The notes beneath the pieces were generated by a model. The model did no database searches. It was not told the origin of the DNA and saw only the letters and a program-made list of their open reading frames with translations. Made by a program: the position numbers and the translations under genes. A DNA stretch of 64,000 nt from assembly GCA_020853575.1 (NCBI GenBank), contig JADYYP010000036.1, positions 1-64,000 on the forward strand, read 5' to 3'. Below are positions 55,066 to 62,662 of this stretch, piece by piece. Positions within the stretch are counted from its first letter, which is position 1, and each line of letters starts with the position of its first letter. Origin of the DNA: Planctomycetota bacterium. GTDB taxonomy: Bacteria > Planctomycetota > UBA1135 > GCA-002686595.

Positions 55066-56271
55066 CTAGCTCTTCTTCACGGGGACATCGGACAGGCGCG
55101 CGGCGCGCGGCAGCTCACCCACCAGTGGACGCGCGTACTCGAGGAACGCCGCCGACACGTCGTTCGTCCCGCGCAGGAGGGTGCTCTCCATCGGGCGCGT
55201 GTCGTGGGCCACCAGCTTCAGCTCCGTGCGCTCGTAGCGCACGCGGTACGGGGCGTTGGACTCGCGCAGGATCGAGATCGAGCCGGTCGGCGCGTCGCTC
55301 TGCGTCGCCAACCGCACCGCCACCCGACCGATCTCGCGCGCTTCCATGGCATCGACCGCCGAGGCCGCGCCGAAGTACGAGCGCTGGGCGTAGCCAAACG
55401 TGTCGGCGCGCACACGCAGCTTGGCCCCCAAGCGCGCTTTCAGCACTTGAGAGAGCTGATCACCGAGCGCGCCCGAGCCGGACAACTGCAAATTGCCGTG
55501 GGAATCGACCTCCTTCGACTCCGCGATCAGCTTCCCGGCGGCGTCGTGGACACCTTCGGAAATCGCGACGATGCAACGGCCGAGCTCGCGCTGGACGCGC
55601 TCGACATCGGCCACGAACCCGTCGACCGAGAAGTTCGTCTCGGGCACGTAGATCAGGTGCGGGCCATCGTCGGTGAACTGACGCGCGAGCGCGCTGGCGG
55701 CAGTCAGCCAGCCTGCATTGCGCCCCATCACGACGTTGAGCTTGACGCCCGGCAAGCTGCGCACGTCGACGTTGTCTCCGAGGAACGAGCAGGCCACGTA
55801 ACGCGCAGCGGAGCCGTAGCCGGGGCAGTGGTCGGTCACGCGCAGGTCGTTGTCGATCGTCTTGGGGACGTGGAACAAGCGCAGGTCGTAGCTCGACTGG
55901 CCGGCGATCTCGCTCAGGATGTGCGCCGTCTCGGCCGAGTCGTTGCCGCCGATGTAGAACACGTAGCGCACGTCGTAGCGCTTGAACACCGCGAGCGCCT
56001 TCTCACATTCCTCGCGCGTCGGTTTCTTGCGCACCGAGCGCAACGCCGCGCCCGGAGTCATGGCCACGGCTTCGAGCGTCGCCTCGCTCTCCGCTCCGAG
56101 GTCGATGAGCTGCTCCTCGAGCACGCCCTTGATGCCGTGCAGGGCGCCGTAGACGTTGCGGATCACGCCGGAAGAACGCGCGGCCTCCACGACCCCGACC
56201 AGCGATTGATTGATGACGTGGGTCGGTCCTCCGGACTGCCCGATCAACGCGTTGCCAACGGGTGCTTTCAC
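55066..56271 (-). CDS. pfp: PPi-dependent 6-phosphofructokinase
   Basis: 401 residues, phosphofructokinase family. Diagnostic for PPi use are GGND (108-111), where Asp follows the Gly-Gly-Asn in place of the ATP-PFK Gly, and PKTIDND at 136-142, in which Lys replaces the Gly of ATP-dependent enzymes. The fructose-6-phosphate site includes MGRNAGWL. It would phosphorylate fructose-6-P reversibly using PPi, in keeping with the membrane pyrophosphatase gene in this window. GTG start preceded by AAGGAT. Confidence 0.88.
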   Translation of the reverse strand: MKAPVGNALIGQSGGPTHVINQSLVGVVEAARSSGVIRNVYGALHGIKGVLEEQLIDLGAESEATLEAVAMTPGAALRSVRKKPTREECEKALAVFKRYDVRYVFYIGGNDSAETAHILSEIAGQSSYDLRLFHVPKTIDNDLRVTDHCPGYGSAARYVACSFLGDNVDVRSLPGVKLNVVMGRNAGWLTAASALARQFTDDGPHLIYVPETNFSVDGFVADVERVQRELGRCIVAISEGVHDAAGKLIAESKEVDSHGNLQLSGSGALGDQLSQVLKARLGAKLRVRADTFGYAQRSYFGAASAVDAMEAREIGRVAVRLATQSDAPTGSISILRESNAPYRVRYERTELKLVAHDTRPMESTLLRGTNDVSAAFLEYARPLVGELPRAARLSDVPVKKS

Positions 56272-56366
56272 GTCTGTATCCTTCCGTGCGTTCCAGACTT
56301 TGGGGGCGACGACCCTAGCGCCGGCGGCATGTCGCTCCAAGCCGTCGCCTGTCGTAGCCGGTGCGC

Positions 56367-56394
56367 TTGCAGTCGTCGCCTCCGTTGCTATGCT
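56367..56394 (+). promoter_or_regulatory. Promoter candidate for tRNA-Leu
   Basis: TTGCAG and TATGCT separated by 16 bases (matches of three and four of six). Predicted start about 88 nt before the tRNA. The intervening leader includes an 8-bp hairpin at 56403-56422 (CTCGGGTG / CACCCGAG). Confidence 0.4.
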
Positions 56395-56488
56395 TCCCGC
56401 CCCTCGGGTGCCCCCACCCGAGACGGCGCGCCCGGTTCGACCCGCAACTGCCTGTGCCTGGCGCCGCCCCCAAGACGCGATCCAAGGT

Positions 56489-56573
56489 GCCCTCGTGGCG
56501 GAATTGGCAGACGCACCAGCTTGAGGTGCTGGCGGGTAACACCGTGGTGGTTCGAATCCACTCGAGGGCACCA
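56489..56573 (+). tRNA. tRNA-Leu (anticodon GAG)
   Basis: 85 bases with encoded CCA. The acceptor stem GCCCTCG pairs with CGAGGGC, the D-arm GGCGGAATTGGCAGACGC is leucine-type, the anticodon stem is CCAGC/GCTGG with loop TTGAGGT (anticodon GAG, reading CUC), a long variable arm is GCGGGTAACACCGT-like, and the T-arm is GTGG-TTCGAAT-CCAC. The discriminator base is A followed by CCA, as expected for leucine tRNA. Confidence 0.97.
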
Positions 56574-56668
56574 CTTCCAATGCGCGCGAGCGCTCGAAGG
56601 CAGGTGTGGTGCCAGCGCTCTACACGTTCGAACCACCACGTCGTGGCCGCGCAGCTGAAGCTGCGCCG
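56549..56668 (+). repeat. tRNA-linked direct repeat, copy A (contains the tRNA-Leu 3' end)
   Basis: Starts in the T-arm of tRNA-Leu at GGTTCGAATCC and runs past its 3' end to GCTGCGCCG. It carries, in inverted orientation, a second tRNA-3'-end-like sequence: GTGGTGCC at 56606 and TTCGAACCACCACG at 56627-56640, the reverse complement of the tRNA positions 56543-56556. It ends with a 7-bp hairpin, GCGCAGC/GCTGCGC around TGAA (56649-56666). Confidence 0.8.
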
Positions 56669-56677
56669 GGGTCCCCT

Positions 56678-56703
56678 GCGAACGACGCCATGGCGTCGTT
56701 CGC
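56678..56703. repeat. Perfect 26-bp palindrome between the two repeat copies
   Basis: Half-site GCGAACGACGCCA is followed directly by its exact reverse complement. A second hairpin, GCCGGCGC/GCGCCGGC, lies at 56705-56723. Confidence 0.85.
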
Positions 56704-56736
56704 CGCCGGCGCCGCGCGCCGGCACCGGGGCTTACC

Positions 56737-56857
56737 GGTTCGAATCCACTCGGACGGCACCACTTCCACTGCGCGCGAGCGGTCGACGGCAGGTGTGGCG
56801 CCAGCGCTCTACACGTTCGAACCACCACGCCGTGGCCGCGCAGCTGAAGCTGCGCCG
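56737..56857 (+). repeat. tRNA-linked direct repeat, copy B
   Basis: 121 bases, differing from copy A at about five substitutions and one indel, including the T-loop-like GGTTCGAATCC. Here the preceding T-stem arm (CCGG) does not pair with CCAC, so no functional tRNA is encoded. It also contains the inverted GTTCGAACCACCACG and the terminal hairpin. Confidence 0.8.
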
Positions 56858-56970
56858 AACGCTTCCGCGACGGCCGTCGGGGCCCCAATGAGACCGCGTT
56901 GCGCACCCCGAAGCGGGTCTGGACGATCGACCACCTGGCGGATCTGGCGGCGCTGGGTTCTGCTGGACGG

Positions 56971-57981
56971 ATGGTCCGAGTACGCCGACTGCTGGGCATA
57001 GCGGTAGGCGCGCCCATCCTCGCGGTGCTCGCGGCGGAGCTGACCCTGCGCGTCGCCGCACCGACGCGTTTCGGCGATCCGGACGACGGCACGGTGCGAG
57101 CAGCGGCCTCGTGGAAGCAACTGCTCCATCGCGCATCCGAGCGCCCGGGCTTGCACTACGAGCTGCAACCCAACGCAACCGGCCAATCGCGCGGCGTGAC
57201 GATCACCACCAACTCGCTCGGCATGCGGGACGACGAGCTCAAGCCGGAGGACACACCGGGCCTGATGCGCATCGCGCTGATCGGCGATTCGATGGTCTTC
57301 GGTGTCGGAGTCGAGCACGGCGACACGCTTCCCGCGCAGCTCGAACGCAGGTTGTCGTCGGCTTGGCCCGAGCGCGCGGTCGACGTGCTCAACTTCGGTG
57401 TCAGCGGGTACTCGACGCTCGATGAGCTGGCCGTGCTGCGCGAGCGCGCATTGCCGCTGGCCCCGCGCTGCGTCGTCTTGGCCTACTGCCTCAACGATCC
57501 CGAGGTCGAGCCGTTGCAACCGCTGCCCGCGCACTTCACGCCCAAGCCCTGGTGGAACTCGTGGCACCTGGGGCATCTCGTGAAGACCAAGCTGCGGGGA
57601 CGGGCGGTGGCGCGCTACGGCGGAGGCGACTACTGGCGCGCGTTGCACGCAGCCGACGGACCCTACTGGCCCATCGTCGCGCGCGCGCTCGACGCCTTTC
57701 GGGACGAGTGCGCGTCGAATCACGTGCCGGTGCTGTTCGTGATCCAGCCGATGAACCTCGGGCGCGATCCATGGAGCTCCTATCGCTACCGCGACACACA
57801 CGCGTTCCTCGCCGAGCAGGCGCGAGCACGCGGCTTCGAGGTGCTCGACCTATTGGACACGTTCGTGGCCCACGGCGACGAGACCTTGACCATCGCGGGT
57901 GACGATCCGCACTACAACGCGCGCGGCGAGAGCTTGGTCGCGCGAGCCGTCGCCGACTGGCTCGTCGCACGGCGATCTTGA
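56971..57981 (+). CDS. SGNH/GDSL-family hydrolase
   Basis: 336-residue SGNH hydrolase. Block I is ALIGDSMVFGVGVEHGDTLP (nucleophile Ser in GDS), block III is likely in LAYCLNDPEVEP (catalytic Asn), and block V is GDDPHYNARGE (D-x-x-H). An N-terminal hydrophobic stretch (RLLGIAVGAPILAVLAAELT) suggests export or membrane anchoring. It probably removes acyl or acetyl groups from a polysaccharide or lipid. The ATG at 56971 is used; a TTG at 56899 is possible. Confidence 0.78.
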   Translation: MVRVRRLLGIAVGAPILAVLAAELTLRVAAPTRFGDPDDGTVRAAASWKQLLHRASERPGLHYELQPNATGQSRGVTITTNSLGMRDDELKPEDTPGLMRIALIGDSMVFGVGVEHGDTLPAQLERRLSSAWPERAVDVLNFGVSGYSTLDELAVLRERALPLAPRCVVLAYCLNDPEVEPLQPLPAHFTPKPWWNSWHLGHLVKTKLRGRAVARYGGGDYWRALHAADGPYWPIVARALDAFRDECASNHVPVLFVIQPMNLGRDPWSSYRYRDTHAFLAEQARARGFEVLDLLDTFVAHGDETLTIAGDDPHYNARGESLVARAVADWLVARRS

Positions 57982-57989
57982 TGCGCTCG

Positions 57990-58014
57990 GAGAGCGTGAT
58001 TTCATCGCGCTCTC
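57990..58014 (+). terminator. Terminator hairpin after the SGNH gene
   Basis: 7-bp stem GAGAGCG/CGCTCTC, eight bases past the stop codon; no T-tract. Confidence 0.4.
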
Positions 58015-58055
58015 GACGTCGGGATCCCAACGGGCGAGGGCGCAGTCGATGTCGT

Positions 58056-58089
58056 GAGAGCTCGTATCCTCACTTCATCACGAGCTCTC
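58056..58089. terminator. Bidirectional terminator between convergent genes
   Basis: Perfect 10-bp stem GAGAGCTCGT/ACGAGCTCTC, extendable by two more pairs, with a 14-base loop. It ends five bases from the stop codon of the minus-strand gene. Confidence 0.5.
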
Positions 58090-58094
58090 GCCGC

Positions 58095-60134
58095 TCACTT
58101 GGCGTCGAGCGGGACGATCGCCGACAACGCCAGGTCGAAGTACTTGGGGTCGAGTTGGATGGTCAGGAGCGCCGCGGAGCACATCTCGAGGTACTTGATC
58201 TGTCGCTCGAAGGCTGCCTTGAGCGCTGGCACCTGCTCGCGGATCAGTGTCTGCTCGCGTGCGTCGAGCAGCGGCTGCACGATCTCGTCGAGTTGACGCT
58301 GGGTGTCCGCGTCCAGCTGACCGCGGCGTTTCCCCGGGAACTGTTCGCGCAGTACGCGGTCTTCCTCGCGCGCGCGCTCGAGGTTCCAGTCGACCGTGGT
58401 TTCGATGCGCGAGCGGATCTCGTCGAGAGCGTTGTAGTCGGCGAAGGCTCGCAGCGTTTTGGCCGTCGCGCGCGGGTTGAACCAGATGAAGGCGTTGGAC
58501 GCCTGCAAGCCCTCGTTGACCAGCTGCGTGAACTCCGGTCGATCCGAGAGCCGCTCGACGCGCGCCTCGGGGTTGCCACGGTTGAGCAAGTCGGAGACGA
58601 GCGCGTAGGAGTTGGAGAGGAAGTACAGCTCGTTGTCGCGCGCGACGGCGATGTGCCCGGTGCCGTCGATGAAGGGCGACCAATACTCCCAGGCCTCGAA
58701 TCCGCCCGCGAGATTGTGGATGAAGACGCCGCCCTTGCCGCTGCGTCCCTTGAGACCGAACTTGCCCTGGTTGTCGCTGACCAGCTTCTGAAGCTGTGCG
58801 ATGCGCTCGTGGGCCTTGGCCGTGCCGACGGTCCAGAACACGAAGGTCATCGCGGGTACGGGCACGTCGTTGTGCGGCGGGTCGTTCTCCGCGGACGAGA
58901 CCGGGTAGTCGTTGTCGCGCGCGATCAACCCGATGCGGCCCTTGAACAGCGTCTCGAGTTCCTTGATGAACGCGGGCGTGCCGTTGTATTGACCGGTCGA
59001 GCGCAGCGTGTCGTCGAGCAGTTGGCGCTGCGCGGGCTCGAGCGAGGAGTAGAGCTCGGTCAAGAACTCTCCGATGTCGACCTCCAAGTGCGCGACCAGG
59101 TGCGCGTCGGGGCGCGCGATGCGCGCGAGGTCCTTCACGATGCCCTTCGAGTCGCGACCGCGCTGTCGGTACAGGGTCTTCTGGAACGCGGTCATCGTTT
59201 CGCTCGAGAGCTCGCCGTGCGCGTCGACCATCACTCCACGGTCGAAGCCCACCGTGCCCGCCAGCGACCGCAGCAGACCGAGTTGAAAGGCGCGCGCGAC
59301 GAAGGCCATGCCCGGCGAGTCGGCCTGCGGATCGGGGAAGCGACCGCTGATCCGGAGCTTCTCCGCGGCGGTGCGCCAGTCGACGTAGAGCTCCAGGTCG
59401 TCGCCCTCGACCGTGCGGTGCGCCTGCGCGATGTGGTCGTTGAAGTTCGCCGACAGTCCGAACGACTCCTGGCCGGCGCGCGCATACAGCTCGCGCGCCT
59501 TGGCCGCGAGATCCCGCGAGGTCCCGACCACGACGACATCGAGCACGCGCGTCACGTGCAAGGGGCGCGGGAGCTGCGCACCAGTGATGCTCGCGATGCC
59601 GTCACCAGAGCTCACGCTCAGACCGCGTGCATCGAGCCCGACGAGACCGGGGAAGTCGAGCGCGGCCACGGCCAGCTTGCCCATCCACGACACGCGTCCG
59701 AGCACCGCCCAGTCACTGTCCTCGACGCGCGCCCCGCGGAAATACCCGGCGAGCGCCAGCTCGCGTCCACCGAAGGCCTTGAGCGGATCGATGCCCAGCG
59801 CGGCGACCTCGCGCTCGATCTGCGCCAGCGCGGCCTCGATGCCGTACTGCTCGTCGAGCTGCTTGTACTCGGGCGAATCGACCCAGGTGCGCCAGCCGCT
59901 GGTCTTGTCCAGTTGATCCTGGATCGCCAGCCGCGGAAGCGCGGCGAAGTCCGCGCGCAGGTCGCTCTTGGCCAGGTAGAAGTCGACGTCGCGCGGGATC
60001 AGCGTGGCGATGTCCGCGTCGTAGTCGGCCTCGGTCGGGCTGAACACGAACGTCGAGAACGCGAAATAGCCCGCGAACACGAGGACCAAGAGGCTGATCA
60101 GGACGATGCGGGCAAGTCGTGTGCGAAGGCGCAT
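58095..60134 (-). CDS. Large membrane-anchored protein, unknown
   Basis: 679 residues. The N-terminal anchor is MRLRTRLARIVLISLLVLVF (first 20 residues, with the hydrophobic core at about 9-27). The rest appears soluble and mixed alpha/beta, with motifs such as DVDFYLAKSDLRADFAAL near residue 50, and HVTRVLDVVVVGTSRDLAAK. It may be a periplasmic protein related to translocation/assembly modules, but no family was recognised. Start is ATG at 60134. Convergent with the SGNH gene and divergent from the aminotransferase gene. Confidence 0.72.
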   Translation of the reverse strand: MRLRTRLARIVLISLLVLVFAGYFAFSTFVFSPTEADYDADIATLIPRDVDFYLAKSDLRADFAALPRLAIQDQLDKTSGWRTWVDSPEYKQLDEQYGIEAALAQIEREVAALGIDPLKAFGGRELALAGYFRGARVEDSDWAVLGRVSWMGKLAVAALDFPGLVGLDARGLSVSSGDGIASITGAQLPRPLHVTRVLDVVVVGTSRDLAAKARELYARAGQESFGLSANFNDHIAQAHRTVEGDDLELYVDWRTAAEKLRISGRFPDPQADSPGMAFVARAFQLGLLRSLAGTVGFDRGVMVDAHGELSSETMTAFQKTLYRQRGRDSKGIVKDLARIARPDAHLVAHLEVDIGEFLTELYSSLEPAQRQLLDDTLRSTGQYNGTPAFIKELETLFKGRIGLIARDNDYPVSSAENDPPHNDVPVPAMTFVFWTVGTAKAHERIAQLQKLVSDNQGKFGLKGRSGKGGVFIHNLAGGFEAWEYWSPFIDGTGHIAVARDNELYFLSNSYALVSDLLNRGNPEARVERLSDRPEFTQLVNEGLQASNAFIWFNPRATAKTLRAFADYNALDEIRSRIETTVDWNLERAREEDRVLREQFPGKRRGQLDADTQRQLDEIVQPLLDAREQTLIREQVPALKAAFERQIKYLEMCSAALLTIQLDPKYFDLALSAIVPLDAK

Positions 60135-60348
60135 GGGTCGTGGATGTGCCGCAGAGTGCCCGGCGCCGGCGGCCGAGTCCAGCGCGCGGCCATGTCTCGA
60201 TACGCGGCGCGGGCTTCGACGCCGCGCTTGCCGGGGACTTCCCGCCGGCGCGACGGACCAGCCGCAGCGCTCGCTTGACCTGCCGCGGGCTTTCGATGAT
60301 CGTCTCTGTCCGCCCGCCCTACGCCCAGGCACCCGCCCCCACGCCACG

Positions 60349-61548
60349 ATGTCCCTGTCCCACCGCGCCAGCGCGATCACGCTCTCGGTCACGCTGGCCC
60401 TCGACGCCCGCGCCAAAGCCCTCGCCGACCAAGGCCACGACATCATCAACATGTCGGTCGGCGAGCCCGACTTCGCAGCCCCCAAGGTGGTCCAGGACGC
60501 GGCCTGCCGACGGGTGCAGTCGGGCGACGTCAAGTACACGCCGGCGGCGGGCATGCGCTCGCTGCGCAAGGCCATCGGCGAGCACGTCGGCGCGATCCGC
60601 GGCACCGCGCCCTACGCGATCGACGAAGTCACCGTGTGCCACAGCACGAAGCATGCGCTCTCCGGCGCAGTGCTCTCGATCGTCGATCCGGGCGACGAAG
60701 TGCTGCTGTTCTTGCCCGCTTGGGTGAGCTACGTCGAGATCGTGCGCATCGCCGGTGGCGTGCCGGTGGCGGTTCCCTCGCGCGCCGATTGCGGTCCGGA
60801 TTTCAGCGCGATCGAGCGCGCCATCACGTCCAAGACCAAGGCGGTGCTGCTCAACAGTCCGAGCAATCCCACGGGTTACGTGTGGAGCGCCGACGAGGTG
60901 CGCCGCCTGGCCGAGCTGTGCGAGCGCAAGAAGCTGTGGATCCTGAGCGACGAGATCTACCGCCGCCTGGTCTACGAGGGTGAGCCCAACCTGAGTCCGG
61001 CCAGCCTCGGTCCCGCGATCCGCGCGCGCACGATCATCCTCGACGGCGCCTCGAAGTCCTACGCCATGACCGGCTACCGCATCGGATTCGTCGCCGCGCC
61101 CAAGGAAGTCGCCGCAGGTGTCGAGCGCTTGCACTCGCACCTGACCGGCGCGCCCAACACGATCAGCCAGGACGCATACCAGGCCGCGCTGGTCGGCTCG
61201 GAACCGCTCGAGGTGGCGCAGATGTGCGCCGAGTTCGACCGACGTCGCCGCTGGTTGATCGACGCCTTGCGCGGCATGGGGCTCGCCGTCCCCTGGCCGC
61301 GCGGTGCGTTCTACGCCTTCCCCGACGTGCGCGCGTACCTCGACGAGCGCGGCACGCGCGGCTTCTGCGAGGACGTCTTGGAGCAGCAAGACCTGGCGCT
61401 GGTCCCGGGCACGGCCTTCGGCGTCGACACGCACGTGCGCCTCTCGTACGCGCTGTCGCTCGACAAGATCAAGCTCGCGGCCGAGCGCCTGGGGAAGTTC
61501 CTCCAGGCGCACCCCACGCGCGCAGCCGCGGCGAGCGCCACCCGCTAG
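60349..61548 (+). CDS. Class I/II aminotransferase, aspartate aminotransferase-like
   Basis: 399-residue fold-type I PLP enzyme. It has IINMSVGEPDF at the N-terminus, the NSPSNPTGYVW motif with the Asn and cofactor contacts, LSDEIYRRLVYEG, the PLP lysine in DGASKSYAMTGYRIGF, and the substrate-binding Arg in THVRLSYALSLDKI. The overall length and motifs fit the bacterial Ibeta/Igamma aspartate aminotransferase family. Amino donors cannot be told precisely. Confidence 0.9.
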   Translation: MSLSHRASAITLSVTLALDARAKALADQGHDIINMSVGEPDFAAPKVVQDAACRRVQSGDVKYTPAAGMRSLRKAIGEHVGAIRGTAPYAIDEVTVCHSTKHALSGAVLSIVDPGDEVLLFLPAWVSYVEIVRIAGGVPVAVPSRADCGPDFSAIERAITSKTKAVLLNSPSNPTGYVWSADEVRRLAELCERKKLWILSDEIYRRLVYEGEPNLSPASLGPAIRARTIILDGASKSYAMTGYRIGFVAAPKEVAAGVERLHSHLTGAPNTISQDAYQAALVGSEPLEVAQMCAEFDRRRRWLIDALRGMGLAVPWPRGAFYAFPDVRAYLDERGTRGFCEDVLEQQDLALVPGTAFGVDTHVRLSYALSLDKIKLAAERLGKFLQAHPTRAAAASATR

Positions 61549-61569
61549 GGGTTTCGCTCGCGAGTGCGC

Positions 61570-62598
61570 TCAGCGCGCGGCGGTCTCGGGTGACTTGGGC
61601 GAGCTCAAGAGCACGCGCTGCAACCCGAAATCCGCGTCGAACAGGCGCACGTCGGTGTCGTCCTCGACCACGAAGCGGCCGTCGGCGAGCGCGGTCATCC
61701 ACGGCCAGCTCTCGAACGGCGTGTCGAGCTCGCGGTCGCGCAGCACGTCGATGACGACCAAGCGCGGACCGACGGTCGCGGCCAGATAGCGGCCCTCGTC
61801 GCCGCTGATCCAAATGGCCTTGGCGACCATCCACGGTCCGTGCAAGAGCGAGCCGGACTGCGCATCCACGACGCGCGCGCGCTGCTCGTTGCCCTGTTCG
61901 ACGAGCAGCAGCTTGAAGCCGTCCTCCGAGGCGCTCCAGGTGATCACCGGCGCATCGGAGCGCAGGACTTCGCGGCGCGCGCCACTGGCGACGTCGCAGC
62001 GGAAGATCTGGGTCTCGTTCGCCGCGCGCACCGAGTAAAACACGATCCCGGGCGCCGCGACGACCTGGAACTGCGACTCGCCTTGGGTGCTGATCTCGAT
62101 CTTGCGGCGCGCGTCGCGCCACTGGACCGTGCGCACGAGCTTGCGTTCGCCGGCCTTCTTCTCCTCGACGGTGGCCCACGAGGCCGGCGCACCGCGCAAC
62201 TCGCCGCGCATCTCCTCGCGGTCGCGCGTCGAGCGCACGACGTCGCCGCTGTCGACGTCGATCCAGCGCAACTCGGGAACCCCCAGCTCGCGGTCGACGA
62301 CCTGCAGGCGCAGATGGCTCTGGGCATCCCAGCCCAAGGTCCTGCTGCCGTTGGAGACGATCGACTCGATCTCGCGCGCGTCGCCGCCGCCCAACGGGAC
62401 GATCCAGGCGCGGACGTCGCTGTCCGCGGCATGCGCTCCCGTGACCGCCAGCCAGCGTTGGTCGGGTGAGAGCTGCGCCTCGAGGCGGAACTTCGGCGCG
62501 GCGCCCGATTCAGAGGTGGTCGGAAGGGCGAAACCGAGGGTAGGGACGCAGAGCAGTGCGGCGAGCGCCGCACGCCCATTGGGGGTTCGGTGGTGCAT
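61570..62598 (-). CDS. Exported beta-propeller protein
   Basis: 342 residues. Signal peptide (RAALAALLCVPTLGFALP). The rest is built of four-stranded blades typical of WD40/TolB-like propellers, such as AWIVPLGGGDAREIESIVSN, VITWSASEDGFKLLLVEQGN and TALADGRFVVEDDTDVRLFD. No enzymatic motif. The ATG at 62598 has GGAGAAGA before it and is preferred over an upstream GTG at 62610. It ends 21 bp from the convergent aminotransferase gene. Confidence 0.75.
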   Translation of the reverse strand: MHHRTPNGRAALAALLCVPTLGFALPTTSESGAAPKFRLEAQLSPDQRWLAVTGAHAADSDVRAWIVPLGGGDAREIESIVSNGSRTLGWDAQSHLRLQVVDRELGVPELRWIDVDSGDVVRSTRDREEMRGELRGAPASWATVEEKKAGERKLVRTVQWRDARRKIEISTQGESQFQVVAAPGIVFYSVRAANETQIFRCDVASGARREVLRSDAPVITWSASEDGFKLLLVEQGNEQRARVVDAQSGSLLHGPWMVAKAIWISGDEGRYLAATVGPRLVVIDVLRDRELDTPFESWPWMTALADGRFVVEDDTDVRLFDADFGLQRVLLSSPKSPETAAR

Positions 62599-62662
62599 GG
62601 TCTTCTCCACCGCCCGTTTCGGGCCGCGCTGGCGCGCTTCTTGAGCGAATGCGATGTCCTAG

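Larger units (their letters stand above)
56574..56970. other. Gene-free region after tRNA-Leu, made of structured repeats
   Basis: 397 bp containing the greater part of two ~120-bp direct repeats, an intervening 26-bp perfect palindrome and a second hairpin. No protein-coding frame is credible; minus-strand frames there merely read through the antisense tRNA. Confidence 0.6.

Noticed and set aside
56737..56770. Second tRNA gene in copy B
   Set aside because: T-loop-like sequence is present, but the T-stem does not pair and no D or anticodon arm precedes it.
56549..56857. Integron-type attC array
   Set aside because: Repeat copies contain palindromic segments, but no gene cassette lies between them, no R-box core (GTTRRRY) arrangement could be matched, and no integrase is in view.
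56315..57092. Minus-strand frames across tRNA-Leu and the repeats, coding for repetitive peptides (twice QLQLRGH-VVVRTCRALAPHL)
   Set aside because: They read antisense tRNA and the duplicated module. This is a well-known artefact class and the duplication explains the repeated peptide.
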